Shown piece after piece: positions 53,247 to 56,632 of a DNA stretch of 64,000 nt. The position numbers and the translations under genes are program-made. This DNA is from Hofstenia miamia (lineage: Eukaryota > Xenacoelomorpha > Acoela): assembly GCA_004352715.1 (NCBI GenBank), contig SCFE01000003.1, forward strand, positions 2,270,072 to 2,334,071, written 5' to 3'. Below the pieces are notes generated by a model. The model was not told where the DNA came from. It was given only the letters and a program-made list of their open reading frames with translations, and made no database searches. Numbering within the stretch: position 1 is the stretch's first letter; every line of letters starts with the position of its first letter.

Positions 53247-54593
53247 AGTAGGGTAAGCTCATGTTACAAATATTATTATAATACAAAAAACCACTTCGAA
53301 AACACAAAAAAATTCAGAACTAGTAACAGAGAAATCCTTAATATCTAGTGAGCATTAAAAGGCTTCCATTGTTTCAACTACACCTTAGTGTTTTCCCTGT
53401 GCCCCCCCGTTCTCCACTATAACCGAAATCCGCATGTAAGTTAAATTTAGACGAGTGACCTAAATTGAGTCTGATTTCAAACAAAAGTCTTAGAAAAGTG
53501 TTATGACTTTAAAAAAAAACGTTACACTAAAATTTTTAAAAAGGCCTTATATATTTTTATTGTGTACCCGTGCTCGCCCGACACGTTTTAGAAAACAAAA
53601 CACTACTACATCCAAGCGGAACTTTGATAGATGATATAAAAAAATTTAGATGTGAATTTTGTTGGCAAGGTCAAGATATATTTTGTAAATTACATTTAAC
53701 TTTAAGCAAATCTACTCTTTCTTTAAGCATTCCTACAATTGTATGTAAGATTAGCAAAAACTGAAAATATTCGTATAACATAGATAATTGAATCGCCTTT
53801 TTCTTAAAATCAAGTTATGATTAACATTATTTTGGCAGAAAGCAATTTTATCATGGAAGAAATTAGATTCCCTAAATCATCCAAGAAATGTCATTTGCAA
53901 TTTAAAATAAAAATTTTCAAAATACTATTTAATATCACTGAACTCAAACATTCATTGACATAGAATGCATCCAACAAAGGCTTAATTTAAGCTTGTAGCA
54001 AAAATCTAAATAGAATAAGATCATTTAAAGCGTACCACTGAAAAATACGAGACAGACGGAATTTCATCTTTCGGTAAAAAGGCTTCATCTTCTGGATTTT
54101 TCGATCTAAAACACAGTTGTTGGTTCATATATATATATATATATATATATAGCGAAAAATGATATTTGTGATTGGGGTTTAGAAATTCAAAAAGCAATTC
54201 TGTAATTACTGGCTTTACCAGCTACATCAACAGCAGACGAAAGATTTTTTAGTAAAGCAGGACTAATCATGGACCTACTTAGGGATAAACTAAGTCCGTG
54301 GACTATTGAAAAATTTTGTTTGTTCGTTACAAGCAAAATGACTCTACTTAATACCTGGTAAATACGATACTTGTCTATACTCTGGCGCGATGTAGCGCCA
54401 TGATGTAGTTTAACAATATTTTCTGAAATGCCCATATTTGCATACCAATTCATACATATGTAATATGAATTTTTGGATACACTCACATACACTTAATGGA
54501 TCTGCATGAATGTTTGCACTCACATGCTTGACATTAATGATGACATTAAACAAAACAAATTACTTACTGCTTTCCCTTTCGCTTTGACTTCAT
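10643..54593 (-). CDS. ABCB1-like: ABCB/P-glycoprotein-type full ABC transporter, 26 exons (gene span)
   Basis: ATP-driven exporter of hydrophobic compounds at a membrane, by family. Twenty-six GT-AG exons read in order from 54593 down to 10643 give TMD1 (about residues 30-360), NBD1 (about 380-625), a short linker, TMD2 (about 665-950) and NBD2 (about 990-1243). NBD1 has [25 protein letters not shown] and IAHR; NBD2 has [25 protein letters not shown] and IAHR. Exon lengths sum to 3724 nt; adding the 8 nt apparently lost from exon 17 gives 3732, a whole number of codons (1243 residues, near the 1280 usual for the family). Every other splice phase agrees. Introns range from 46 bp to 9.1 kb and carry many transposons. 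As assembled, the frame is broken in exon 17, so the allele is either a recent pseudogene or mis-assembled. The start is supported by an in-frame TAA just before the ATG. Confidence 0.93.
11532..11678 (-). CDS. ABCB1-like: ABCB exon 25 (NBD2 signature and Walker B)
   Basis: [20 protein letters not shown] then [19 protein letters not shown]. Signature LSGGQ at about 1142-1146, followed by Walker B, catalytic glutamate and D-loop. Confidence 0.97.
12534..12737 (-). CDS. ABCB1-like: ABCB exon 24 (NBD2 Q-loop)
   Basis: [20 protein letters not shown] then [18 protein letters not shown]. The Q-loop is VAQDPVLF; the helical subdomain ends HKFITSLQL. 204 bp, whole codons. Confidence 0.95.
13128..13325 (-). 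CDS. ABCB1-like: ABCB exon 23 (NBD2 A-loop and Walker A)
   Basis: [20 protein letters not shown] then [21 protein letters not shown]-loop tyrosine in FCYPTR; Walker [10 protein letters not shown] at about residues 1037-1045. Confidence 0.96.
13590..14520 (-). mobile_element. Degraded copy of a restriction-like-endonuclease LINE (3' part)
   Basis: The minus strand matches the C-terminal half of the element at 28732-30880: the region after the zinc knuckle, [16 protein letters not shown] sequence at about 14000-14030, then the endonuclease core ([17 protein letters not shown]) and the 3' end (TGAGTTCC...GAGAGT...CCAGC...GCTGTGAGAA). Many stops and frameshifts. It lies in ABCB intron 22, in the same orientation as the gene. 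Confidence 0.85.
15070..15226 (-). CDS. ABCB1-like: ABCB exon 22 (TM12)
   Basis: [20 protein letters not shown] then [16 protein letters not shown]. Contains the conserved APDY.KA..AA..I segment that links helix 12 to NBD2. Confidence 0.95.
15647..15732. repeat. Tandem duplication, two copies of about 42 bp
   Basis: TTTAAACAGCACTTTTGTAA...GGCTCTAAAAAGCTA occurs twice in direct succession without visible changes. ABCB intron 21. Confidence 0.9.
16086..16226 (-). CDS. ABCB1-like: ABCB exon 21 (TM11)
   Basis: [20 protein letters not shown] then [18 protein letters not shown]. It matches G..Y..SQ...YF.YA...W.G..L. Acceptor TTTTTAG, donor GTTAGC. Confidence 0.94.
16637..16675. repeat. Tandem duplication, two copies of 20 bp
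   Basis: CTTTCTTTAATAATGTAAAT occurs twice in direct succession. ABCB intron 20. Confidence 0.85.
16737..16837 (-). CDS. ABCB1-like: ABCB exon 20 (intracellular loop 4)
   Basis: [20 protein letters not shown] then [13 protein letters not shown]. Corresponds to the family stretch (A.EA..NIRTV.SL..E..F...Y...L..P). The usual arginine of IRTV is replaced (IETV). Phase joins both neighbours. Confidence 0.88.
17241..17444 (-). CDS. ABCB1-like: ABCB exon 19 (TM9-TM10)
   Basis: [20 protein letters not shown] then [18 protein letters not shown]. Matches the G.RL....Q......I.AF..GWQL.LL.L...P pattern. 204 bp, whole codons. Confidence 0.94.
17475..17525. repeat. (TA)n microsatellite
   Basis: About 25 units with a CA interruption, 30 bp from the acceptor of ABCB exon 19. 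Confidence 0.95.
18096..18206. other. Assembly gap
   Basis: 111 N within (TA)n context; interrupts the LINE fragment at 18.2 kb. Confidence 1.
18207..18437 (-). mobile_element. LINE reverse transcriptase fragment
   Basis: The minus strand reads [15 protein letters not shown] in one frame, then [19 protein letters not shown] and [20 protein letters not shown] in another: the LG..I..DL.W..H motif just after the RT active site of jockey/CR1-like LINEs. Cut by an assembly gap on its downstream side; (TA)n lies on both sides. ABCB intron 18. Confidence 0.75.
18438..18466. repeat. (TA)n microsatellite
   Basis: Borders the LINE fragment at 18207-18437; another (TA)n lies at the gap on its other side. 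Confidence 0.95.
18947..19015. repeat. Tandem duplication, two copies of about 34 bp
   Basis: AACTTAGCTGCAATTCTGAA followed by GATGTTCACAGAA occurs twice in a row. ABCB intron 18. Confidence 0.88.
20125..20184. repeat. (TA)n followed by three TTGAAAATAA units
   Basis: About 15 TA units, then TTGAAAATAA repeated three times. ABCB intron 18. Confidence 0.9.
20347..20430 (-). CDS. ABCB1-like: ABCB exon 18 (intracellular loop 3)
   Basis: [20 protein letters not shown] then EETTLVQG. Matches the ABCB motif (D)..WFD....TG.L..RL..D...V.G. 84 bp, donor GTAAGT. A copy of equal length with two stops lies at 62424-62507. Confidence 0.94.
20530..20932. mobile_element. MITE with about 50-bp inverted ends
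   Basis: The left arm (20530-20582) and right arm (20877-20932, reverse complement) share ATTACAC.AAATATTTC.TGCTA..AAATATTTCT. About 400 bp, no transposase. It occupies most of ABCB intron 17. Confidence 0.72.
21109..21280 (-). pseudogene. ABCB1-like: ABCB exon 17 (TM8), frameshifted
   Basis: The first part reads [19 protein letters not shown] and [17 protein letters not shown], then hits TAG. The rest, read in another frame, is the conserved [16 protein letters not shown] ending at donor GTCAGA. The exon is 172 bp, but phase requires a multiple of three; comparison with the family (a GVSGE-like stretch before LTKRLR) suggests about 8 nt lost near 21163-21172. The splice sites are intact. 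It is either a real inactivating deletion or an assembly error. Confidence 0.85.
21450..21887. other. Assembly gap
   Basis: 438 N between (TA)n and (GA)n in ABCB intron 16. Confidence 1.
21888..21912. repeat. (GA)n microsatellite at a gap edge
   Basis: GAGAGA run directly after the assembly gap; the other edge of the gap is (TA)n, so a compound microsatellite probably caused the gap. Confidence 0.9.
22741..24497 (+). mobile_element. pogo/jerky-type DNA transposon, inactivated
   Basis: TA duplications (22739-22740, 24498-24499) flank 20-bp inverted ends with one mismatch (CAGTAG.CGCTCGATTATCC), the end type of the pogo/Tigger/jerky group. Plus-strand pieces: HTH ([19 protein letters not shown]), first catalytic Asp ([11 protein letters not shown]), WWKIIFVP, second Asp ([13 protein letters not shown]), and an acidic C-terminal tail ending KITPYFN with stop at about 24363. 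Frameshift near 22950, stops at 23313-23315, 23589 and 23829. The region expected to hold the third Asp (after about 23815) appears deleted. ABCB intron 16. Confidence 0.9.
25196..25342 (-). CDS. ABCB1-like: ABCB exon 16 (TM7)
   Basis: [20 protein letters not shown] then a hydrophobic helix with [14 protein letters not shown]. Corresponds to the start of TMD2. The same exon occurs in decayed form at 63516-63660. Confidence 0.93.
25619..25753. other. Assembly gap
   Basis: 135 N inside a (TA)n tract in ABCB intron 15. Confidence 1.
25924..26017. repeat. (CTA)n trinucleotide microsatellite
   Basis: About 30 units with a single phase slip near 25993. ABCB intron 15. Confidence 0.95.
26490..26584 (-). 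CDS. ABCB1-like: ABCB exon 15 (inter-domain linker, inferred)
   Basis: Starts after TTTTAG and completes the split codon, giving [19 protein letters not shown] and a polar tail ending FNKT before donor GTAATT. The linker is not conserved in this family. The call rests on splice signals, a polar acidic composition and the fact that it is the phase-correct bridge between exons 14 and 16. Confidence 0.6.
26751..26925 (-). CDS. ABCB1-like: ABCB exon 14 (NBD1 H-loop)
   Basis: [20 protein letters not shown], then [18 protein letters not shown]. The switch histidine is in IAHRLSTI. It ends LINLQSLDS plus one base at donor GTAAGC. Confidence 0.95.
26926..28342. other. ABCB intron 13, no feature recognised
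   Basis: AT-rich with short broken frames on the plus strand around 27420-27560 that I could not assign. Confidence 0.55.
28343..28513 (-). CDS. ABCB1-like: ABCB exon 13 (NBD1 signature and Walker B)
   Basis: [20 protein letters not shown], then [18 protein letters not shown]. It contains the ABC signature LSGGQ (about 523-527), Walker B with catalytic glutamate (DE) and the D-loop SALD. 171 bp, donor GTAACA. Confidence 0.97.
28641..28731. repeat. (CAA)n/(TAA)n trinucleotide tract
   Basis: CAACAA then ATAATA repeated, with one ATG interruption, ending exactly where LINE sequence begins. Dong-type elements are known to insert into TAA repeats. Confidence 0.9.
28732..30880 (+). mobile_element. 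Restriction-like-endonuclease LINE (R2/R4/Dong-type), 5' truncated, with 960-bp assembly gap
   Basis: Starts directly after a (TAA)n tract. The reading frame to 30813 contains RT motifs [20 protein letters not shown] and [16 protein letters not shown] (the gap hides the YADD box). After the gap come the C-terminal knuckle [22 protein letters not shown], read as CX2C...H...C, and the endonuclease core [11 protein letters not shown]...VIDIAVP...KYRQL, i.e. the PD-(D/E)XK-like signature of R2/R4/Dong/NeSL elements. The stop follows [11 protein letters not shown]. The visible coding parts are undamaged, so it is the younger of two copies. It lies antisense to ABCB in intron 12. Confidence 0.92.
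29049..30008. other. Assembly gap
   Basis: 960 N inside the restriction-like-endonuclease LINE; hides the RT active site. Confidence 1.
31317..31469 (-). CDS. ABCB1-like: ABCB exon 12 (NBD1 Q-loop)
   Basis: [20 protein letters not shown] then [20 protein letters not shown]. The Q-loop glutamine is in VSQEPALF. It ends FVMEFDK, contiguous in frame with the next exon. Confidence 0.95.
31786..31968 (-). CDS. ABCB1-like: ABCB exon 11 (NBD1 Walker A)
   Basis: [19 protein letters not shown] then [18 protein letters not shown]. Walker A is GHSGSGKST (about residues 417-425), with serine where vertebrate P-glycoprotein usually has cysteine. It continues into the [10 protein letters not shown] strand before the Q-loop. 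Confidence 0.96.
32015..32125 (-). CDS. ABCB1-like: ABCB exon 10 (NBD1 start, A-loop)
   Basis: Contains [19 protein letters not shown], the NBD1 entry strand with the A-loop tyrosine (FHYPTRPD). Separated from exon 11 by a 46-bp intron. Confidence 0.94.
32383..32535 (-). CDS. ABCB1-like: ABCB exon 9 (TM6)
   Basis: [20 protein letters not shown] then [16 protein letters not shown]. Corresponds to helix 6 with the conserved G.V..VFF.VLIGA.S.GQ pattern. Whole codons at both ends; donor GTAAGT. Confidence 0.94.
33063..33094. repeat. (TA)n microsatellite
   Basis: About 16 units in ABCB intron 8. Confidence 0.95.
33852..33893. repeat. Perfect 19-bp palindrome with 4-nt loop
   Basis: TGTCCAAGTAGTCCCTATT, GCTA, AATAGGGACTACTTGGACA. 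No mismatches; the symmetry stops abruptly on both sides. ABCB intron 8. Confidence 0.9.
36624..36756 (-). CDS. ABCB1-like: ABCB exon 8 (TM5)
   Basis: [20 protein letters not shown] then a hydrophobic helix ending FFIGPRE. It completes the split lysine codon of exon 7 and corresponds to family sequence ERY...L..A...G......G... Confidence 0.93.
36909..36939. repeat. (TA)n microsatellite
   Basis: About 15 units in ABCB intron 7, upstream of the GC-rich-ended element. Confidence 0.95.
37140..38756. mobile_element. DNA element with GC-rich inverted ends and 11-bp target duplication
   Basis: AATTTGACTTA occurs exactly at 37129-37139 and 38757-38767. The enclosed ends are inverted (GATCTGGGCGCCG / GAGCTGGACGCCG) and rich in CGGCG and GGCGTGG motifs, very unlike the AT-rich surroundings. 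The centre is a 1000-N gap (37265-38264). An 8-11-bp duplication with GC-rich subterminal repeats suggests a hAT- or Mutator-like element; no transposase is visible. ABCB intron 7. Confidence 0.8.
37265..38264. other. Assembly gap
   Basis: Exactly 1000 N, probably of assumed length, inside the GC-rich-ended element. Confidence 1.
39027..39151 (-). CDS. ABCB1-like: ABCB exon 7 (intracellular loop 2)
   Basis: [20 protein letters not shown] then [11 protein letters not shown]. This is the family hallmark AGA.AEEVL..IRTV.AFGGQ.KE. Donor GTACGT after two bases of a lysine codon. Confidence 0.95.
39612..39783 (-). CDS. ABCB1-like: ABCB exon 6 (TM3-TM4)
   Basis: [20 protein letters not shown] and the following hydrophobic stretch with [19 protein letters not shown]. 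It matches the D...I..GI.DK and G.KL.L motifs of ABCB TMD1. The preceding intron is 9.1 kb and contains several transposons. Confidence 0.94.
40405..40520 (+). repeat. Dispersed repeat, copy 1 (possible coding relic)
   Basis: Plus strand encodes [19 protein letters not shown] then [14 protein letters not shown]. It matches the reverse strand of 56779-56890 at both DNA and protein level (LRSHFRTTLFKPIKKFE, LLVNTLSCNGEHLY). Family unknown. Confidence 0.6.
40537..41004. mobile_element. Foldback MITE with about 100-bp inverted arms
   Basis: The left arm 40537-40640 and the reverse complement of 40898-41004 share AAGTGTAGTTTCTAA, CCTGACAAATG.TCTAAAACTC and AAAAATTG.TTTG. The arms abut TATATA on both sides, so the target was TA-rich. 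No coding content. ABCB intron 5. Confidence 0.85.
42564..42622. other. Assembly gap
   Basis: 59 N after (TA)n; hides the 5' part of the plus-strand Penelope-like fragment. Confidence 1.
42623..42661 (+). mobile_element. Second Penelope-like 3' fragment, opposite orientation
   Basis: The plus strand encodes [13 protein letters not shown] and then (TA)n. It is the inverted match of 42934-42972, and its upstream part is hidden in the gap 42564-42622. The two fragments face each other tail to tail, about 270 bp apart. Confidence 0.8.
42662..42692. repeat. (TA)n microsatellite at a Penelope-like 3' end
   Basis: Directly follows the plus-strand Penelope-like fragment. Confidence 0.95.
42887..42934. 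repeat. (TA)n microsatellite at a Penelope-like 3' end
   Basis: About 24 units directly adjoining the minus-strand Penelope-like fragment. Confidence 0.95.
42935..44330 (-). mobile_element. Penelope-like element relic (RT plus GIY-YIG endonuclease)
   Basis: Minus-strand fragments: [15 protein letters not shown] (RT catalytic YVDD, about 43735-43775), [25 protein letters not shown] and [18 protein letters not shown], all hallmarks of Penelope-type RT. The C-terminal [17 protein letters not shown] (about 43055-43105) is the GIY-YIG nuclease start. Several frameshifts and stops. The coding tail ends ...[10 protein letters not shown] directly at a (TA)n tract (42887-42934). ABCB intron 5. Confidence 0.85.
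44331..46660. other. Part of ABCB intron 5 without recognised gene
   Basis: AT-rich, with TTGATTTGAATTGAT-rich patches at about 44620-44720 that recur at 48364-48420. CAGTTGAACCCCTTTAAAGT at about 46312 resembles a pogo-type transposon end, but no partner end was found. Confidence 0.45.
46661..47096 (-). mobile_element. Probable LINE C-terminal tail
   Basis: The minus strand reads [20 protein letters not shown], then [26 protein letters not shown] and [14 protein letters not shown]. This resembles the end of jockey/CR1-like ORF2 proteins (LPL...Y....L.FL.K.L.G......R..R). It stops at the left end of the Tc1 element at 47099. Confidence 0.5.
47099..48336 (+). mobile_element. Tc1-type transposon, nearly intact
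   Basis: TA duplications (47097-47098, 48337-48338) flank inverted ends sharing AGTCTTGTTT..AA.AATAGCGC. Length 1238 bp. It contains an almost complete transposase with very few defects, so it is one of the younger insertions in the window. ABCB intron 5, opposite strand to the gene. Confidence 0.93.
47248..48223 (+). pseudogene. Tc1 transposase with one stop and frameshift
   Basis: Starts [20 protein letters not shown] (an upstream ATG at 47212 is also open). [23 protein letters not shown], second DNA-binding part [10 protein letters not shown]. Catalytic triad: [15 protein letters not shown], and [14 protein letters not shown]. By my count 35 residues separate the second Asp from the Glu (DD35E rather than the usual DD34E). 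The frame closes with TAA at 47893-47895 and resumes in a different frame at about 47900 ([13 protein letters not shown]). About 325 residues in all, near family length. It ends NNGYPIKY. Confidence 0.9.
48884..49017 (-). CDS. ABCB1-like: ABCB exon 5 (intracellular loop 1)
   Basis: [20 protein letters not shown] then [20 protein letters not shown]. This is the conserved ABCB intracellular coupling region (RKKFF...LRQ...WF...TG.L..R). Donor GTGAGA; two bases left over. Confidence 0.93.
49490..50130 (-). mobile_element. Tc1/mariner-type transposase relic
   Basis: Minus-strand pieces: [13 protein letters not shown] (N-terminal helix region, about 50010-50050), [20 protein letters not shown] with the first catalytic Asp (about 49680-49740), then [20 protein letters not shown] (about 49515-49590). 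No inverted ends or second catalytic half recognised. ABCB intron 4. Confidence 0.72.
50913..51004 (-). CDS. ABCB1-like: ABCB exon 4 (TM2)
   Basis: Encodes the loop and helix 2, ending [18 protein letters not shown] sequence ([16 protein letters not shown] region), donor GTAACT. It is separated from exon 3 by an intron of only 47 bp. Confidence 0.88.
51052..51229 (-). CDS. ABCB1-like: ABCB exon 3 (TM1)
   Basis: [20 protein letters not shown] then [19 protein letters not shown]: the first transmembrane helix and start of the extracellular loop. Residues about 33-91. It ends with one base of a split codon, followed by GTAAAT. Confidence 0.9.
52770..52821. repeat. (TA)n microsatellite
   Basis: About 25 units interrupted by GTACA. 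ABCB intron 2. Confidence 0.95.
53053..53213. other. Assembly gap
   Basis: 161 N inside a (TA)n tract in ABCB intron 2. Confidence 1.
54036..54105 (-). CDS. ABCB1-like: ABCB exon 2 (N-terminal cytosolic segment)
   Basis: Acidic segment containing [11 protein letters not shown] and ending VSYFSV, followed by donor GTACGC. Joined to exon 3 it gives SYFSVFNFADK, which matches the family pattern of a short aromatic stretch before the first membrane helix. Confidence 0.8.
54203..54362 (+). mobile_element. hAT transposase C-terminal dimerisation relic
   Basis: Open frame [20 protein letters not shown], then [18 protein letters not shown], ending with a stop. This is the conserved hAT_C motif (L..PATSA..ER.FS.AG.......R..LSP..VE...F). 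About 53 residues remain of an expected 600. It fills much of ABCB intron 1, antisense to the gene. Confidence 0.85.
54568..54593 (-). CDS. ABCB1-like: ABCB exon 1 (start codon)
   Basis: Encodes MKSKRKGK plus two bases of the next codon, followed by donor GTAAGT. The phase (2 bases left over) fits exon 2 exactly. In-frame stops directly upstream make this the first possible ATG. A possible acceptor AG lies 6 nt before it, so a 5' untranslated exon may exist further upstream. Confidence 0.65.
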
Positions 54594-56546
54594 AGATTAC
54601 TAAAACTTATTCTATTTATTCGGGTATTTATTACAATTTAGATAAAAAATTCCATTTGTCTATATAGCTGAGTGTTCAAGAACTGTAGTATACACAATCT
54701 TTAAAAGCACTCTTCTTAAAACTTATTTTATAGCTTTCCCCTTTTTTATGACAATATTCAAAACTGAATTTGGTGGCATACATTAACCTATCGCATACAT
54801 TATGACTTCAACAACTAGTCTACATTTTTAATAGCAGATTTGCTTCAAATTATACATTCGTAATATATATATATATATCAATTGCAAAAAATCTAGACAA
54901 AATGATATTATATTATCTTAGCAAACTCCCTTATATACTTAACCACTACGAAAATATCAGAGGACCAGTTGGATACCTTTTAATAACAAGTACTTACGCA
55001 ATGACTGTGTTAAAATTCTTTAAAGCATAAAAGAGAATACTATATATTTAATAAGGTTTGATATTATTTATTGAGCTTTTTTTGTATTTAGATCTGCTTC
55101 ATACATGTATTCAGAGTTGAGTTTTATGTACTTAAAATCATTGTTGTTGTAAATTTCTTTTAAATATTTATATATAATTTATATATAATGTTCATCTTCG
55201 TTTTATAAACAATAGAAAGAGATGCTAAATTTTGAAATACAATTTCAATTTGGATGGAAATTTATGTTTGCATGACACATATTTTTATATATTTGCCAGG
55301 TAGTGTAGTTAACCACAAGTTGATTCGTGGTAAAAAACAATAATAAAGCAAGTGGGAAATGCATTAAAAGAAATTGCCACATAGAATTGTGATCTAAAAG
55401 TAACAAACAAAATCTTTGTTACTAAATTCTTCAAATATATATCTTCTTTCTAATGATTATTTATTTGTGTAAAATATCTTCTCAAGTGAAAGAATGCATT
55501 TATTATTAAGAAACTGTTGCAACATTTTTGTTTCTAAACACATTAACAGATTATTACCAAATTTAATAATTTAGCTTTTGTTAGCAGTAAATTTCCAACG
55601 CTATTTTTAAATAGTTGCAAGGAATTTATTACACATATTCCGTTTTATATCAAATTTAATTATTGTTTCCTTATATCATGATAATTTAAAAAATCTTAAT
55701 CACAAAATATTTTTTATTGATTAAAAAATGTAATTACAAATACTCCGAAAACAACAATTTGATTGTTAGAATAACTTAAGATTAATTTAAAAACAATTTT
55801 TAAGCCACAAGTGGTAGTTATACGTGTGACTAACCTGCTGTTAAATGAATGTGTTCAGAAAAAAGCAAAGCTTTTGATTGGTCAAGGAGTACAATTAAGT
55901 CAAACAGATATTTGTTCATTACTTTCTGTCGGAAGTAGCACTGTTTATGAAATCTTTTATATTATAACGACAATTATTCTTTGAGTGTGAATACTCAAGT
56001 TGTATTAGCTTTCTAAAATTCATGTTAGGGCTTAATGAACGTTATGCATGTATACTATATTTATTTACAAATTTTTTTTCTTAAATATCTTAAATTACAA
56101 AAAGAACAGTATATTCCAAAGATTAAGAAACATATTACTCTATTCTAAAAAAAGAAATCCACTCTACACAATTTGTTCGCTTAAGAAATGCAATCCTTGC
56201 ATTCTAAGCAAGAAGACCATTGTAAAGAAAAGAAAATTGAAATATTGCTGAATATATGTGCATGCAATTGAATTTTACGTAAATGTAATAATTGAGCAGG
56301 GGACAGTGATTTAGAAAATTTGGTGTCATTTTCTAAATTGCTTCCAAGTCTTGCAGTAAGGACTGGTGACATTCTTTGTATTGAGTAATCTTGTTTGACT
56401 GCCTCAGTACATGTAAATGTTATTAGTAATCATAGCTCTATAAATAGAAATCATGCAATATTAAGAACCTTGGTATCAGTCGCTTTTACTCAAATTGTTT
56501 TAAAGCAAACAACTTGTGGGTGAGATATTACTATAATTGAATAAAC
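54594..56546. other. Upstream region of ABCB
   Basis: Expected to hold the promoter and perhaps a 5' untranslated exon. AT-rich; apart from the possible HTH fragment at 55842, nothing recognisable. Confidence 0.5.
55842..55968 (+). mobile_element. Possible transposase helix-turn-helix fragment
   Basis: NECVQKKAKLLIGQGVQLSQ then TDICSLLSVGSSTVYEI resembles the first HTH of Tc1/mariner transposases (K..LI..G.SQ..I..LL.V..STVY). Only this piece is visible, so the call is tentative. Confidence 0.4.
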
Positions 56547-56632
56547 TCATCCCATATTTTAAGAAATCCCTCGACTAAATAAAATTAAATAATTCTAATT
56601 AATCGAGGAATGATTTCTAAACATCTGGGATG
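56547..56632. repeat. Short hairpin at the outer left end of the inverted repeat
   Basis: TCATCCCATATTTTAAGAAATC...CCTCGA is inverted against TCGAGGAATGATTTCTAAACATCTGGGATGA-type sequence. The end motif also occurs at 59548-59570, so it appears three times. Confidence 0.6.

Larger units (their letters stand above)
51230..54035. other. ABCB intron 2, no gene recognised
   Basis: Contains two (TA)n tracts, one with a gap. Frames at 52522-52710 and 53570-53764 show no known motif. Confidence 0.55.
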
